DNA of 64,000 nt from CAZLWA01 sp964563165 (GCA_964563165.1 CAZLWA010000097.1:1-64000), one strand, 5' to 3'; counted from the first letter of the stretch, positions 1-8,347 are shown. Numbers and translations are program-made. The notes: generated by a model not told the origin, from the sequence alone.

Positions 1-121
1 CGTCGAGTTCTGATTTCAGATTTTCAACCAGCCTGGGCAGATCGCCCCGAAGCATTTCGATCTCAGCCATTTTCGTGTCAATGCTTTGCAGCGCAATCAG
101 ATTTCTTATCATTTCTTGCAA
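1..121 (-). CDS. Zinc-ribbon coiled-coil protein (CT398/DUF164-like), N-terminal fragment
   Basis: About 40 N-terminal codons run off the left edge of the window on the minus strand. The translation reads LQEMIRNLIALQSIDTKM, then an acidic helix containing RGDLPRLVE. That heptad-like pattern (a short helix with LQSID, then RGDLP) is typical of the long coiled-coil N-terminus of the C4-type zinc-ribbon family (CT398/FlgZ-like, pfam zf-RING_7). I chose the TTG at 121-119 because a strong AAGGAGGA site (126-133) sits about 5 nt upstream. The ATG at 112 would be too far from it. The zinc-ribbon half lies outside the window. The family's exact role is poorly defined, and it often sits near rnpB or nif3-like genes. 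Confidence 0.65.
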   Translation of the reverse strand, partial: MQEMIRNLIALQSIDTKMAEIEMLRGDLPRLVENLKSELD

Positions 122-144
122 GGTATCCTCCTTATTAAGAAAAA

Positions 145-170
145 TGCACTAAATGATTTCACTTAGTGCA
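145..170. repeat. Perfect 8-bp inverted repeat upstream of the zinc-ribbon gene
   Basis: TGCACTAA (145-152) and TTAGTGCA (163-170) form a perfect inverted repeat around a 10-nt spacer, just upstream of the ribosome binding site of the gene starting at 121. Read on the minus strand, the hairpin is followed by five T residues, so it could be a leader attenuator or terminator. The spacing would also fit a dimeric repressor operator. Nothing in the sequence decides between these. Confidence 0.45.
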
Positions 171-287
171 CTTAAATTTAAAACCCGGAAAGCGATGACG
201 ACGTCGTCTCAGCGGATCCCCGAATTTTTGCCTCTTATTGATCTGTGAATAAAGATTCACCGTCAGCATAGTTATTTTACATTCTAA

Positions 288-1085
288 TTATCTGCCGGAA
301 AATTTCGGCGTTCTTTTTTCAACATAAGCCATCAGCCCTTCCTTGGCGTCGGCGCTTTTGAAAAGCAGCGACTGTAATTCGCGCTCGAGCGCAAGACCCT
401 GCTCCAAACCCACTTCCAAACCGGTTTGCACGGAGCGTTTGATATGGCCCACCGCCATCGCGGCCTTATTGGGAGTCGTAAACTGCTTCGCATACGCCAT
501 GACCTGTTCCATGAATTCGGGGCCCTTGCCTTCGTACACATAGTTGACAGCGCCCATATCCAGTGCTTCCTCGTAGGAAAATTTTCTTCCGGTAGCCATC
601 AATTCAATGGCTCTTGTGCGCCCGACCAGACGCGCAAAGCGCTGCGTGCCGCCGGTACCAGGCAGTACTCCCAATGCCACTTCCGGCATTCCGATTTGAC
701 CGCCGTCTTTTCGGGCGATTCGGATGTCTGCCGCCATGGCTATTTCCATTCCGCCGCCGACGCAGTGACCGTTCAACGCTGCGATGACCAGCTTAGGCGT
801 GTGTTCCAAACGAAGAAGGGTTTCATTGGCATGCAGGCAGAAATAATACTTCCACACAGGATCCGCTTTGCTGAGCATATCAATGTTGGCTCCGGCGCAG
901 AAAAATTTTTCGCCTAAGCCTGTAATCAGGATCACATTTACGTTCTCGTCGAAGCGCGCTTTCAGAACGGCCGCATCCAATTGCACCATCATCTCGTGCG
1001 TGTACGTGTTAGCCGGCGGGTCGTTTAGGGTCAGAACCGCGACTTTATCTTTCACTTCGTATTGAACCAGAACTTTGTCCGACAT
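288..1085 (-). CDS. Enoyl-CoA hydratase/isomerase family protein (crotonase)
   Basis: A 265-residue protein of normal crotonase length that should hydrate 2-enoyl-CoA thioesters in the cytoplasm. The oxyanion-hole motif FCAGANID lies near residues 62-69. GGGMEIAM near 110-117 carries one catalytic glutamate (E114) and MPEVALG the second (E135), so both acidic residues of the hydratase subgroup are present. The ATG at 1085 has an AAAGGAG site about 8 nt upstream. The gene lies 40 nt downstream of folE on the same strand and could be cotranscribed with it. No beta-oxidation partners are adjacent, so the physiological substrate cannot be named. A second crotonase is at 17646. Confidence 0.88.
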   Translation of the reverse strand: MSDKVLVQYEVKDKVAVLTLNDPPANTYTHEMMVQLDAAVLKARFDENVNVILITGLGEKFFCAGANIDMLSKADPVWKYYFCLHANETLLRLEHTPKLVIAALNGHCVGGGMEIAMAADIRIARKDGGQIGMPEVALGVLPGTGGTQRFARLVGRTRAIELMATGRKFSYEEALDMGAVNYVYEGKGPEFMEQVMAYAKQFTTPNKAAMAVGHIKRSVQTGLEVGLEQGLALERELQSLLFKSADAKEGLMAYVEKRTPKFSGR

Positions 1086-1125
1086 ATTCCTGACTCCTTT
1101 TTTCTTTTTGTTAAGCTATAATTAT

Positions 1126-1692
1126 TTAAAACATTTCCATACCGGATCTCAACAGCGTCAAAAATTCGTTGCGTGTGCGCGGATCTTCTTTAAACACGCC
1201 AAGCATGCAGCTCGTTGTCGTCAGGCTTCTTTGTTTTTCCACTCCGCGCATCATCATGCACAAATGCTGCGCTTCGATGATAACGCCCACGCCCTGCGGA
1301 TGAAGGGCGTCTTTTATGGCGTTGGCAATTTGCTGGGTGAGGCGCTCCTGGACCTGCAGACGCCGGCTGAAGATATCCACGACCCGCGGCAGTTTACTTA
1401 ACCCGATAATTTTCCCGTTGGGAATGTAAGCAATGTGGCATTTACCGAAGAATGGAAGCATATGATGCTCACACAGGCTGTAGAGTTCAATGTCTTTCAC
1501 CAACACCATTTCATTGATCTCTTTTTCTTCGAACACGGCTCCCCGGATCGTTTCGGTGGCATCGAGTTTGTATCCGCCCATGAGAAATTCGTAACTCTTT
1601 TCAACGCGTCTCGGCGTTTCCAAAAGCCCTTCCCGATTCGGATCTTCCCCGTAATTCTTCAGTAGATTCTTTATCAGTTCCTGTGTTTCCAT
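1126..1692 (-). CDS. folE: GTP cyclohydrolase I
   Basis: A 188-residue type I GTP cyclohydrolase. It converts GTP to 7,8-dihydroneopterin triphosphate, the first step of folate (or pteridine/queuosine) synthesis. Zinc ligands of the family are visible as C74 and H77 in SLCEHHMLP and C145 in QHLCMMMRG. The tail (SLTTTSCMLGVFKEDPRTRNEF) is also typical. The ATG at 1692 matches the family N-terminus but has no convincing Shine-Dalgarno sequence. A terminator-like hairpin ends only about 22 nt upstream, leaving no room for a promoter between them, so folE may be read through that hairpin. folP, a later folate gene, is at 26277. Confidence 0.95.
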   Translation of the reverse strand: METQELIKNLLKNYGEDPNREGLLETPRRVEKSYEFLMGGYKLDATETIRGAVFEEKEINEMVLVKDIELYSLCEHHMLPFFGKCHIAYIPNGKIIGLSKLPRVVDIFSRRLQVQERLTQQIANAIKDALHPQGVGVIIEAQHLCMMMRGVEKQRSLTTTSCMLGVFKEDPRTRNEFLTLLRSGMEMF

Positions 1693-1713
1693 CAGCTTCG
1701 CTTTATGTTTGGT

Positions 1714-1751
1714 ACAAAAAAGAAACCCTGAATTCCGTTGAACTCAGGGTT
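1714..1751 (-). terminator. Intrinsic terminator-like hairpin in the folE upstream region
   Basis: On the minus strand AACCCTGAGTTC and GAATTCAGGGTT form a 12-bp stem with one G-U pair and an AACG tetraloop. It is followed by TTTCTTTTTT, a classical intrinsic terminator. It lies about 180 nt past the stop of the C39-like gene and ends about 22 nt before the folE start codon. It may simply end the upstream transcript, or it may sit in the folE leader as an attenuator. Confidence 0.75.
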
Positions 1752-1934
1752 AAAAATTAATCGCGGCCAAAATCAAGATTTTTGAAATATTTCCTTGGAA
1801 TGCTTAAATTAAATTCTACATTTTCAAATGAAACACAATTCATTGACTCGCTTACTCGCAAAATTTTATCAAACAACACATTTTAAAGTGAGCGAAAGGT
1901 ATTGAATTCCAATTACTAATGCAAGTTAAAAATT

Positions 1935-2711
1935 CTAATTGTGATGCTTGGCAACGATCACCAGCACGTCCCCGCCTTCCCGCTCCATCGCCGCTTTGAA
2001 AACGTCATTATCGTATGAAAAATCCTTTCCCCGTTTTGTTCCGACGTCGTTGGTTATGATCCGGTCTCTCGTGTAGCCGATGATCGTAACCATGTGATAT
2101 TCCGGCCCGGGCTGTTTATAAAACGGGTTGTTCAAAAGCCTGCCGTATGACGGCGCGATCACGGGATGCCCGCGCGCGATTTGCTCTTTAACATCGAGCA
2201 GGCTGGCCTTCCTGATAATGAGGATTTCGTCGGAACCGTAACCGAAAAATCCCATCATCAGTATTTTTACGGAATCGGCGTGAATATCCTTATGGAGGCC
2301 GAAAACTCTTTCCTGCCAGGCGATCATATCGCGCAGCGTCGAGTCCACGAAGTTCACACGGACTTCCTTGATATTTTTGTCATAATACACGGCCTGCAAG
2401 ACGGCGGCCTCTTCGCAGCTTGCATGATGAATTTTCCAGCTCTCGTCATTTTGAAGCGGCGCCTGACAGAAAAATGGAACGGTCAAATACGCTTTTTCGG
2501 GAATAAGCGATTGCGCCGTCGCGGCTTCGACGGACGCGAGAATATTATTGCCGAGAACGTCGCCGGGAGTAATTTGCTGGAGCGTTCGGGCGTTTTCGTC
2601 CTCCATTTTCTGGCGATTGAAATACAATGCAATTCTCGGATAAAACAGGAATCCGCAGAGAATGCCGATCAGGACCAGCAGCGCCGTGATAAAAAATAAT
2701 TTTTTTTTCAT
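1935..2711 (-). CDS. C39-like (papain-fold) peptidase family protein
   Basis: A 258-residue protein with one N-terminal membrane segment (about residues 5-24), either a signal anchor or an uncleaved signal peptide, so the rest is probably periplasmic. The domain from about residue 75 onward resembles the peptidase C39-like family 2 (BtrH/DUF3335-like). The putative nucleophile is C99 in HHASCEEAA, the histidine is H206 in YHMVTIIGY, and the acid is D222 in ITNDVGT. These form a plausible Cys-His-Asp triad. It starts 26 nt after the nnr stop on the same strand, so the two may be cotranscribed. The substrate is unknown. Members of this family are often annotated as hypothetical proteins. Confidence 0.75.
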   Translation of the reverse strand: MKKKLFFITALLVLIGILCGFLFYPRIALYFNRQKMEDENARTLQQITPGDVLGNNILASVEAATAQSLIPEKAYLTVPFFCQAPLQNDESWKIHHASCEEAAVLQAVYYDKNIKEVRVNFVDSTLRDMIAWQERVFGLHKDIHADSVKILMMGFFGYGSDEILIIRKASLLDVKEQIARGHPVIAPSYGRLLNNPFYKQPGPEYHMVTIIGYTRDRIITNDVGTKRGKDFSYDNDVFKAAMEREGGDVLVIVAKHHN

Positions 2712-2737
2712 GACTCGTAATCCGTTTAATCCCGCAT

Positions 2738-4282
2738 TTACGCCAGCACCGATGCGATCGCCCTTGGTAAATAGTCTATGATGTCCGAAGCGATCAGGCC
2801 CATTTCCGTGTTTTCCGTTTTAGCCTTATCTCCCGCAAGCCCATGGATAAAGGCTCCGCCATAGCCCGCTTCCCCGGTCGTCAGCCCTTGTGCCATTAAG
2901 CCGGCAATGACGCCGGTCAATACATCGCCGCTGCCGGCCGTAGCCATGCCGGGATTACCCGTATGCGTTACAAATATTTTTCCGCTCTTTTCGGCGATCA
3001 TCGTCGGCGAACCCTTTAGCAAAAGCGTTTTGCCGGTCTGTCTGGAAAAATTGCCTGCTGAGATAATTCGATCGTGCGCGATACGTTCTTTCGAAATGCC
3101 CGTGAAGCCTGCGAATTCTCCAGCATGGGGCGTGAATATGATTTCCGATTCCATATTCTGAATCAACTCGATCTCACCCGCCAAAGCGAAAATGGCATCG
3201 GCGTCGATCACGGCGGGTTTATCTAATTTCTTGCAAATTTTTCTGATGAGGGATGCGGTTTCCTTGTTTTGGGATAACCCCGGGCCGATGGCCAGGACGT
3301 CGCACCATTCAATAAGTTCACCTATCTTTTCTTTGGCGCTCAGCGATAAAGTTCTTTCTTCGGTTTCATCCAGGCCGGCCGTCATGGCCTCCGGCAGCAG
3401 ATTCTCAACTGCATGCACGGCGCTCGCAGGCATCGCCACTTTAACAAGCCCTGCTCCGATGCGCAAACAGGCTTTTGCCGCGAGATACGCGGCCCCGCTC
3501 ATGCCTTTCGAGCCCGCTACAATCAGTACTCTCCCGAAATCATGTTTATAAGCGTCCTGCTTTCTTGGTTTCAATAATTTTTTTACGTCGTTTTTTTCGA
3601 CCAACATCAGATCGCCGCCGCCGGCGAGGGCTTCCGGAAATCCGATATCCGCCACATGGAGGCGCCCGCAGTATTTCTTGCCGTCGCCAAACAACAATCC
3701 TGTTTTCGGCAGCCCTATGGTGATCGTATCATCCGCCAGTACCGCTGTGGTTTCAGCTTTTCCGCTTTCGCCGTTCAATCCCGAAGGAATATCCACAGCA
3801 ACCACTTTGACGCCGAGCTTTTTCCAGGTATTAATTTGCCCGACCATTTTCAAAATCGGATTTTGCAAAGCACCCTGCGCTCCCGTGCCCAACAAAGCAT
3901 CAATGACCAGGTCGGGAACTGCTCCGAATGATCCTTCCAAAATTTCCGAAAAGAAATTGGGATGGATTCCGACCGCAACTAATTTATTATACGGGATCCG
4001 TATGTCCGTTTTCAGTTCATTCAAGGAACCGAGCAGAAACACTGTCGGAGATGCCCCGCTTTCCTTCAGCAGGCGCGCGATCACCAGGCCGTCTCCGCCG
4101 TTGTGCCCTTTACCGCAAAAAACAAAAATCTTTTTATTAACAAAACCGGTGAAAGAGGATTTTACAAAATCAAAAACTGCCCGTCCGGCATTCTCCATCA
4201 GGATCTCACCCGAGATGCGAAAATCCTGTATCGTCTTGCGGTCAATTTCCTGCATCTGCTGCGGTGTAACGATCTTTTTCAT
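2738..4282 (-). CDS. nnr: Bifunctional NAD(P)H-hydrate repair enzyme
   Basis: A two-domain metabolite repair enzyme of about 514 residues. The N-terminal YjeF_N epimerase domain carries GKGHNGGDG (residues 57-65). The C-terminal ADP-dependent NAD(P)HX dehydratase of the ribokinase-like fold carries NPGMATAGSGDVLTG near its end. It interconverts R and S NAD(P)HX and dehydrates the S form back to NAD(P)H. I start it at the ATG at 4282 (MKKIVTPQQM), the usual family N-terminus. An in-frame ATG at 4312 would add ten residues that come from the neighbouring CCACAGAG repeat and is unlikely to be used. Confidence 0.94.
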   Translation of the reverse strand: MKKIVTPQQMQEIDRKTIQDFRISGEILMENAGRAVFDFVKSSFTGFVNKKIFVFCGKGHNGGDGLVIARLLKESGASPTVFLLGSLNELKTDIRIPYNKLVAVGIHPNFFSEILEGSFGAVPDLVIDALLGTGAQGALQNPILKMVGQINTWKKLGVKVVAVDIPSGLNGESGKAETTAVLADDTITIGLPKTGLLFGDGKKYCGRLHVADIGFPEALAGGGDLMLVEKNDVKKLLKPRKQDAYKHDFGRVLIVAGSKGMSGAAYLAAKACLRIGAGLVKVAMPASAVHAVENLLPEAMTAGLDETEERTLSLSAKEKIGELIEWCDVLAIGPGLSQNKETASLIRKICKKLDKPAVIDADAIFALAGEIELIQNMESEIIFTPHAGEFAGFTGISKERIAHDRIISAGNFSRQTGKTLLLKGSPTMIAEKSGKIFVTHTGNPGMATAGSGDVLTGVIAGLMAQGLTTGEAGYGGAFIHGLAGDKAKTENTEMGLIASDIIDYLPRAIASVLA

Positions 4283-4297
4283 GGCTTCAAAAGGGCT

Positions 4298-4625
4298 TGC
4301 CACAGAGGGCACAGAGGAATGCTAAATTAATCTGTTTACCGTGTTTACTTGCAACATAAATCAAAAACCGATACCGATGTTGCTCATAGTGAAGCGAGGA
4401 ATCTGATTTCGCAATCTAAATACCGATACCCGATAAATCGGGACTCACCATGACAGGAGGCCGAATCCGATGAGAATATGAATTTATTCCAATAATCTCT
4501 GGGTGCTCTGCGGCTATCTTCGGCCTGCGCCGGTGAGCAATAATTTTTTTCATGGCTACATAATGATAAGCCACAGAGAGACACAGGCTAGATCTTTCTA
4601 AGAAATTCTGTGGGCTCTGTGGCTA
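4298..4625. repeat. Cluster of CCACAGAG/CTCTGTGG inverted repeats
   Basis: This gene-free stretch between nnr and tRNA-Pro contains two nested pairs of inverted arms. The first pair is TGCCACAGAGGGCACAGAGG (from 4298) and CTCTGGGTGCTCTGCGGCTA (about 4498-4517). The second is AGCCACAGAG (4569-4578) and CTCTGTGGCT (4615-4624). A segment near 4546-4590 also partly repeats the nnr start region (TTTTTCATGGCT followed by the CCACAGAG motif). No convincing open reading frame is present. I read this as a non-coding dispersed hairpin repeat. Confidence 0.65.
4428..4443. repeat. CCGATnnATCGG palindrome, intergenic copy
   Basis: CCCGAT-AA-ATCGGG is a short perfect palindrome inside the repeat-rich gap between nnr and tRNA-Pro. 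The same core recurs three times inside rnpB and once near 13850. Confidence 0.6.
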
Positions 4626-4633
4626 TGACTTTG

Positions 4634-4709
4634 TCGGAATGAGAGGATTTGAACCTCCGACCCCTCCCACCCCAAGGGAGTGCGCTATCCGGGCTGCGCC
4701 ACATTCCGA
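4634..4709 (-). tRNA. tRNA-Pro (anticodon GGG)
   Basis: A complete 76-nt cloverleaf on the minus strand. The acceptor arms TCGGAAT and ATTCCGA pair perfectly. The anticodon arm is CTCCC-TTGGGGT-GGGAG with GGG in the anticodon position, and the T arm contains GGTTCAAATCC. No CCA is encoded. It stands alone, between the repeat cluster at 4298-4625 and the aminotransferase gene whose stop lies 25 nt beyond its 5' end. Confidence 0.95.
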
Positions 4710-4735
4710 TTCATACGCTGAATATAAGTCAGCGA

Positions 4736-5896
4736 TTACAAATTCTCAAGATTTTTAATGGCTTTCTTTATATTCCGTTCCGACGTTCCGAATGAAATTC
4801 TCACGTATCCTTCCCCCGCATTGCCGAACGCACTTCCGGGGACGGTCACCATGTTGCACTTTTCCAAAAGATATTCGCACGCCTGCGCCGAATTCATCCC
4901 CAGCTTTTTCATGTTCACAAATCCGTAAAAAGCGCCCTGCGCCTTGAAGCAGGAAAGTCCGTGCGTGTTGAATCCCTCATGGACCAGGTCGCGCCGCCGT
5001 TGATACGCGGCCGCCATTTTCTTAATGTGATTCTGAGAACCGGTCAGCGCCGCAACACCCGCCCACTGACTGACCGACGAAGGGCACGTCGCCGATAGCT
5101 GCTGGAGTTTATTTACTTCCGAGATGATTTTCTTGTCTCCGGCCAGATACGCCAGCCGCCAGCCGGTCATCGCGTAGGCTTTGGAAAAACCGTTCACGAT
5201 GATCGTTCGCTCGCGCATCCGGGGCAATGCCGCGGCCGAATAAAACCTGTTTTTATCAAAAATAATTTTTTCGTAAATATCATCGGAAATCAAGATCAGA
5301 TTTTTTTCAATGCACACGCGGGCAACGATTTCCAATTCGTCCTTCGTCAGAACTTTTCCGGTAGGATTGCTGGGGCTATTAACGATCAGCATTCTTGTCC
5401 GCGCCGAAATTCTTTCCAAGATCCGTTTTTCCGAAAGCTCAAATCCGTCTTCTTCACGGGTCTCCACGCCGACGTACACGCCGCCGACCACCCGGATACT
5501 GCTTTCATAGCCCAACCAACACGGTTCGAGGCAAATCACTTCATCGCCTTCATTGATGAAGGCTGCAATGCAATACAGGATACCTTGTTTGCCGCCCGGG
5601 GTAACGATAATTTCATTTTCCGGTGAATAGCCGATTCCATAGTCCTTTTCCAGTTTCTTTGAAATCGCTTTCCGTAATTCCGGAATGCCCCGGCTGTTGG
5701 TATATTTCGTATGCCCCAGGAGTGCCGCACGGTGTGCCGCTTCGACGACCGGCTTCGGCGTGGGAAAATCGGGCTCCCCGATCGTAAGATCTAACACATC
5801 CTTGCCTCCGTCAATCAAGGCCTTTGCCTTTTCTGCAAGACTCACGGTCGCCGACGCCTGAACGTTTTTTAATTTTTCGGCAAATGGATAATTCAT
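4736..5896 (-). CDS. Class I/II pyridoxal-phosphate aminotransferase (AspC-like)
   Basis: A fold-type I aminotransferase of about 386 residues, probably transferring amino groups between aspartate or aromatic amino acids and 2-oxoglutarate. Visible motifs are LTIGEPDFPTP near 37-47, NSPSNPTG at 173-180, DDIYEK near 205-210 and the PLP lysine K239 in GFSKAYAMTGWR. I start it at the ATG at 5896 (MNYPFAEKLK). The frame stays open to 5947, but those extra codons read WNLVFVIWNL, which is translated repeat DNA, not protein. Substrate specificity cannot be read from sequence. It may also be an alanine or N-succinyldiaminopimelate-type enzyme. Confidence 0.88.
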   Translation of the reverse strand: MNYPFAEKLKNVQASATVSLAEKAKALIDGGKDVLDLTIGEPDFPTPKPVVEAAHRAALLGHTKYTNSRGIPELRKAISKKLEKDYGIGYSPENEIIVTPGGKQGILYCIAAFINEGDEVICLEPCWLGYESSIRVVGGVYVGVETREEDGFELSEKRILERISARTRMLIVNSPSNPTGKVLTKDELEIVARVCIEKNLILISDDIYEKIIFDKNRFYSAAALPRMRERTIIVNGFSKAYAMTGWRLAYLAGDKKIISEVNKLQQLSATCPSSVSQWAGVAALTGSQNHIKKMAAAYQRRRDLVHEGFNTHGLSCFKAQGAFYGFVNMKKLGMNSAQACEYLLEKCNMVTVPGSAFGNAGEGYVRISFGTSERNIKKAIKNLENL

Positions 5897-6042
5897 AAAT
5901 TCAATTAAGTTCCAAATTACAAAAACCAAATTCCAAATAAGTTCCAACCACCAACATCCAAAATTGGATTTTAGAATTTATTTGGGATTTGTCATTTGGT
6001 GCTTGGGATTTATTTGTGATTTGTCATTTGGAATTCTCTTTA
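5897..6042. repeat. TTTGG/CCAAA intergenic repeat overlapping the gmhB 3' end
   Basis: The left half holds several CCAAATT or GTTCCAA units (5905-5960). The right half holds TTTGGGATTTGTCATTTGG and variants (5985-6040), so the two halves are imperfectly inverted. The right half is read as the last roughly 18 codons of gmhB and the left half lies directly upstream of the aminotransferase start. Confidence 0.6.
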
Positions 6043-6610
6043 AGATGTACTTAACAGCTTCCAAAATATTTTCTGCAACATGTTCAATTGCTATTTTCTC
6101 CGAGGTAATCTTCCGGAGGGTTTCTTTTCCGTATCCGGTCTCGACCAGGATCGTCCTGAGCCCGGCGTTTTTCCCCAGGCCTATGTCCGACATGGCGTCG
6201 CCGATGATATAAGAGCTCTCCAAATCCAGTTCCCATTTCGCTTGTGCTTGTTTTATCATGCCGGTATTAGGCTTGCGGCAATCGCAGTTTTTCCTGAATT
6301 CTTCGGTGACCGCCTCCTGGTGATGCGGGCAATAAAAAAAGGCATCGATGGCTGCCTTGTGTTTGCGTAATTCGCGCTGAATATAATCGTGCAGAACGTG
6401 CACGTCGTTTGGTGTATAAAACCCTCGCGCAATACCTGCCTGATTGGATACCACCGCCGTTTTGAAATTATTTTCATTGAGCAATCGGATCGCCTCCACG
6501 GCGCCCTCAATAAACCGAAAATCTTCAATCTTGTAAAGATAATTCTTTTCCAAATTGATCGTGCCGTCCCGATCGAGAAAAACCGCTGTATGTTTGGAAT
6601 GCGCATTCAC
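5978..6610 (-). CDS. gmhB: D-glycero-D-manno-heptose 1,7-bisphosphate 7-phosphatase (HAD family)
   Basis: A HAD-superfamily phosphatase of 210 residues. The catalytic DRDGT motif is at 13-17 (D13, D15). The zinc-binding loop typical of GmhB is C94, H96, C109 and C111 (YCPHH and NCDCRKP), and the late motif GDAMSDIG is present. It removes the C7 phosphate in ADP-heptose synthesis for LPS core, in the cytoplasm. It starts 9 nt after the recJ stop, so the pair is likely cotranscribed. The last 18 or so residues (from NDKSQINPK) are encoded by the adjacent TTTGG repeat, so the functional protein probably ends near residue 190. A histidinol-phosphatase role is a less likely alternative. Confidence 0.87.
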   Translation of the reverse strand: MNAHSKHTAVFLDRDGTINLEKNYLYKIEDFRFIEGAVEAIRLLNENNFKTAVVSNQAGIARGFYTPNDVHVLHDYIQRELRKHKAAIDAFFYCPHHQEAVTEEFRKNCDCRKPNTGMIKQAQAKWELDLESSYIIGDAMSDIGLGKNAGLRTILVETGYGKETLRKITSEKIAIEHVAENILEAVKYILKRIPNDKSQINPKHQMTNPK

Positions 6611-6619
6611 CGGAAACCG

Positions 6620-8347
6620 TCAATTCATTTTTCCGTTGGTCTGAATTTTCAAGTCTTTGATCTTGAGTTGAATGGTCGTTCGTCCCTGCCAGGTATTCTC
6701 GTCAATTTGATACACCATATCGAGCAAATGATCGCCGATACCGATCTTATTATAATGATGCGCAAGATTGAACCCCACCGCATCATACACCGTGTCGTTT
6801 TGGCGGACTTTCATTCGGATATGCCGTTCATTCATCAATTGCGGATACCCGACAATCTGCAGGCCGCTAGTCAAAAATATCGGACGCAAATTGGAAGGAC
6901 CGTGCGGCTTGAATAGATTGAGCAGCGTCATCAGGCGATCGTTAATCTGATCGAGCGTAATCTCTGCGTCAATTTGAATTTTCGGAATGAGATCCGCCGG
7001 AGGTAAATGAATTTCCGCATACGCGTTGAGGCGGCGGCGGAATTCCGGAATATGATGCAGTTCGATCGTCATACCGGCCGCATATTTGTGGCCGCCGTAA
7101 CCGACCATTAGATCCTCGCACGATTTGAGCGCGTGGAATACATCGAAATTCTCCACGCTGCGCGCGGAGCCTTTGCCCTTGTCATCCGCTTCGGCAATGA
7201 CAATGGCCGGGCGGTAATAACGTTCGACTAATTTGCTGGCCACGATCCCGATCACACCCTGATGCCATCCTTTTTTAAAGACCACGATGACTTTGTCTTT
7301 TTCGAAATCGAATTCTTCCTCCACCACTTCGCACGCTTCCAAAAACATCACTTCATTGATGTCCCGGCGATTGCGATTTTCAGATTCCAATACGCTGGCG
7401 TATTCCACGGCCTCCGCCTCGTTCTTGCAGATCAAGAGCTTCACCGCCCGGTTGGCATCGCCCAAACGCCCGACGGCATTGATTCGCGGAGCCAGAGAAA
7501 AGACAATTTGAGCCGTGGAAACGGATTTGCCGTACACGTTTGCATTTTTCACGAGTTGGCGAATACCGACTTTATTGGCTTCGCTGACCAGTTTCAATCC
7601 ATTCTTGACCAGGGTGCGGTTCTCACCGGTGAGCGGAACGATATCCGCAGCGCTTCCGATCGCAACCAGGTCCAGGTGCTGCATCAGGATCTCACGGTCG
7701 ATCTTCAGGGTTTCCGTCAGCGCCTGCGCTAATTTAAACGCAACGCCCACGCCGCATAATTCCTTGAACGGATAGGAACATTTGTCCTGCTTAGGATTCA
7801 ATATGGCAAGCGCGTTTGGCAGAATGTCGCCGGGATGATGGTGGTCGCATATGATCACATCCATCCCGTATTTGTTGGCCTGTTCGATTTGATCAACGGC
7901 GGTAATCCCGCAATCCACGGCAATAAGAAGTTTAACGCCTTGTTCAAACGCGGCCTTAATGCCGTACAGCGACAAACCGTAACCTTCTTTGACGCGATCG
8001 GGAATATAATACGTGAGGAGGCCTTTGTGAATTTCACTGAGGAAAAGATACAGCATGGAAGTACTGGTGGTACCGTCCACGTCGTAATCCCCGTAAATCA
8101 TGATGGAGTCGCGATTTTTCATCGCTTCGATCACGCGTTGGACGGCGACGTCCATGTTAAACATCAAAAAAGGGTCGTGCAGGGGAGCATTTTCAGCGCG
8201 GAAAAAATTCTTCGCCTCTTCAAACGTGCTGATGCCGCGGTTGAATAGAATACCGGCGATAAGTACGGGAACATTGATTTCTTCGGCTAATTTTTTTACG
8301 CGCTCCTTGTCATGATGGTTATTGAGTACCCATTGTTGTTCTAACAT
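6620..8347 (-). CDS. recJ: Single-stranded-DNA-specific exonuclease RecJ
   Basis: A 575-residue DHH phosphoesterase that degrades single-stranded DNA 5' to 3' in recombination and repair. Motif I DYDVDG is at 87-92. VDCGIT and the CDHHHPG signature follow. The DHHA1 domain has GYGGHKYAAGM, and a C-terminal OB-fold follows. Length is normal. The ATG at 8347 has no clear ribosome binding site. A TATAAT hexamer lies about 20 nt upstream at 8368-8373, but I found no matching -35. It heads a likely recJ-gmhB transcript. The other DHH protein in this window is NrnA at 10525. Confidence 0.95.
   Translation of the reverse strand: MLEQQWVLNNHHDKERVKKLAEEINVPVLIAGILFNRGISTFEEAKNFFRAENAPLHDPFLMFNMDVAVQRVIEAMKNRDSIMIYGDYDVDGTTSTSMLYLFLSEIHKGLLTYYIPDRVKEGYGLSLYGIKAAFEQGVKLLIAVDCGITAVDQIEQANKYGMDVIICDHHHPGDILPNALAILNPKQDKCSYPFKELCGVGVAFKLAQALTETLKIDREILMQHLDLVAIGSAADIVPLTGENRTLVKNGLKLVSEANKVGIRQLVKNANVYGKSVSTAQIVFSLAPRINAVGRLGDANRAVKLLICKNEAEAVEYASVLESENRNRRDINEVMFLEACEVVEEEFDFEKDKVIVVFKKGWHQGVIGIVASKLVERYYRPAIVIAEADDKGKGSARSVENFDVFHALKSCEDLMVGYGGHKYAAGMTIELHHIPEFRRRLNAYAEIHLPPADLIPKIQIDAEITLDQINDRLMTLLNLFKPHGPSNLRPIFLTSGLQIVGYPQLMNERHIRMKVRQNDTVYDAVGFNLAHHYNKIGIGDHLLDMVYQIDENTWQGRTTIQLKIKDLKIQTNGKMN

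Noticed and set aside
1752..1934. Known riboswitch (THF or preQ1) before folE
   Set aside because: Apart from the terminator-like hairpin, no conserved core of these classes was recognised in the AT-rich leader.
4384..4584. 66-codon open frame on the minus strand in the nnr-tRNA gap
   Set aside because: It is made of CCACAGAG repeat DNA and reads low-complexity sequence without a ribosome binding site.
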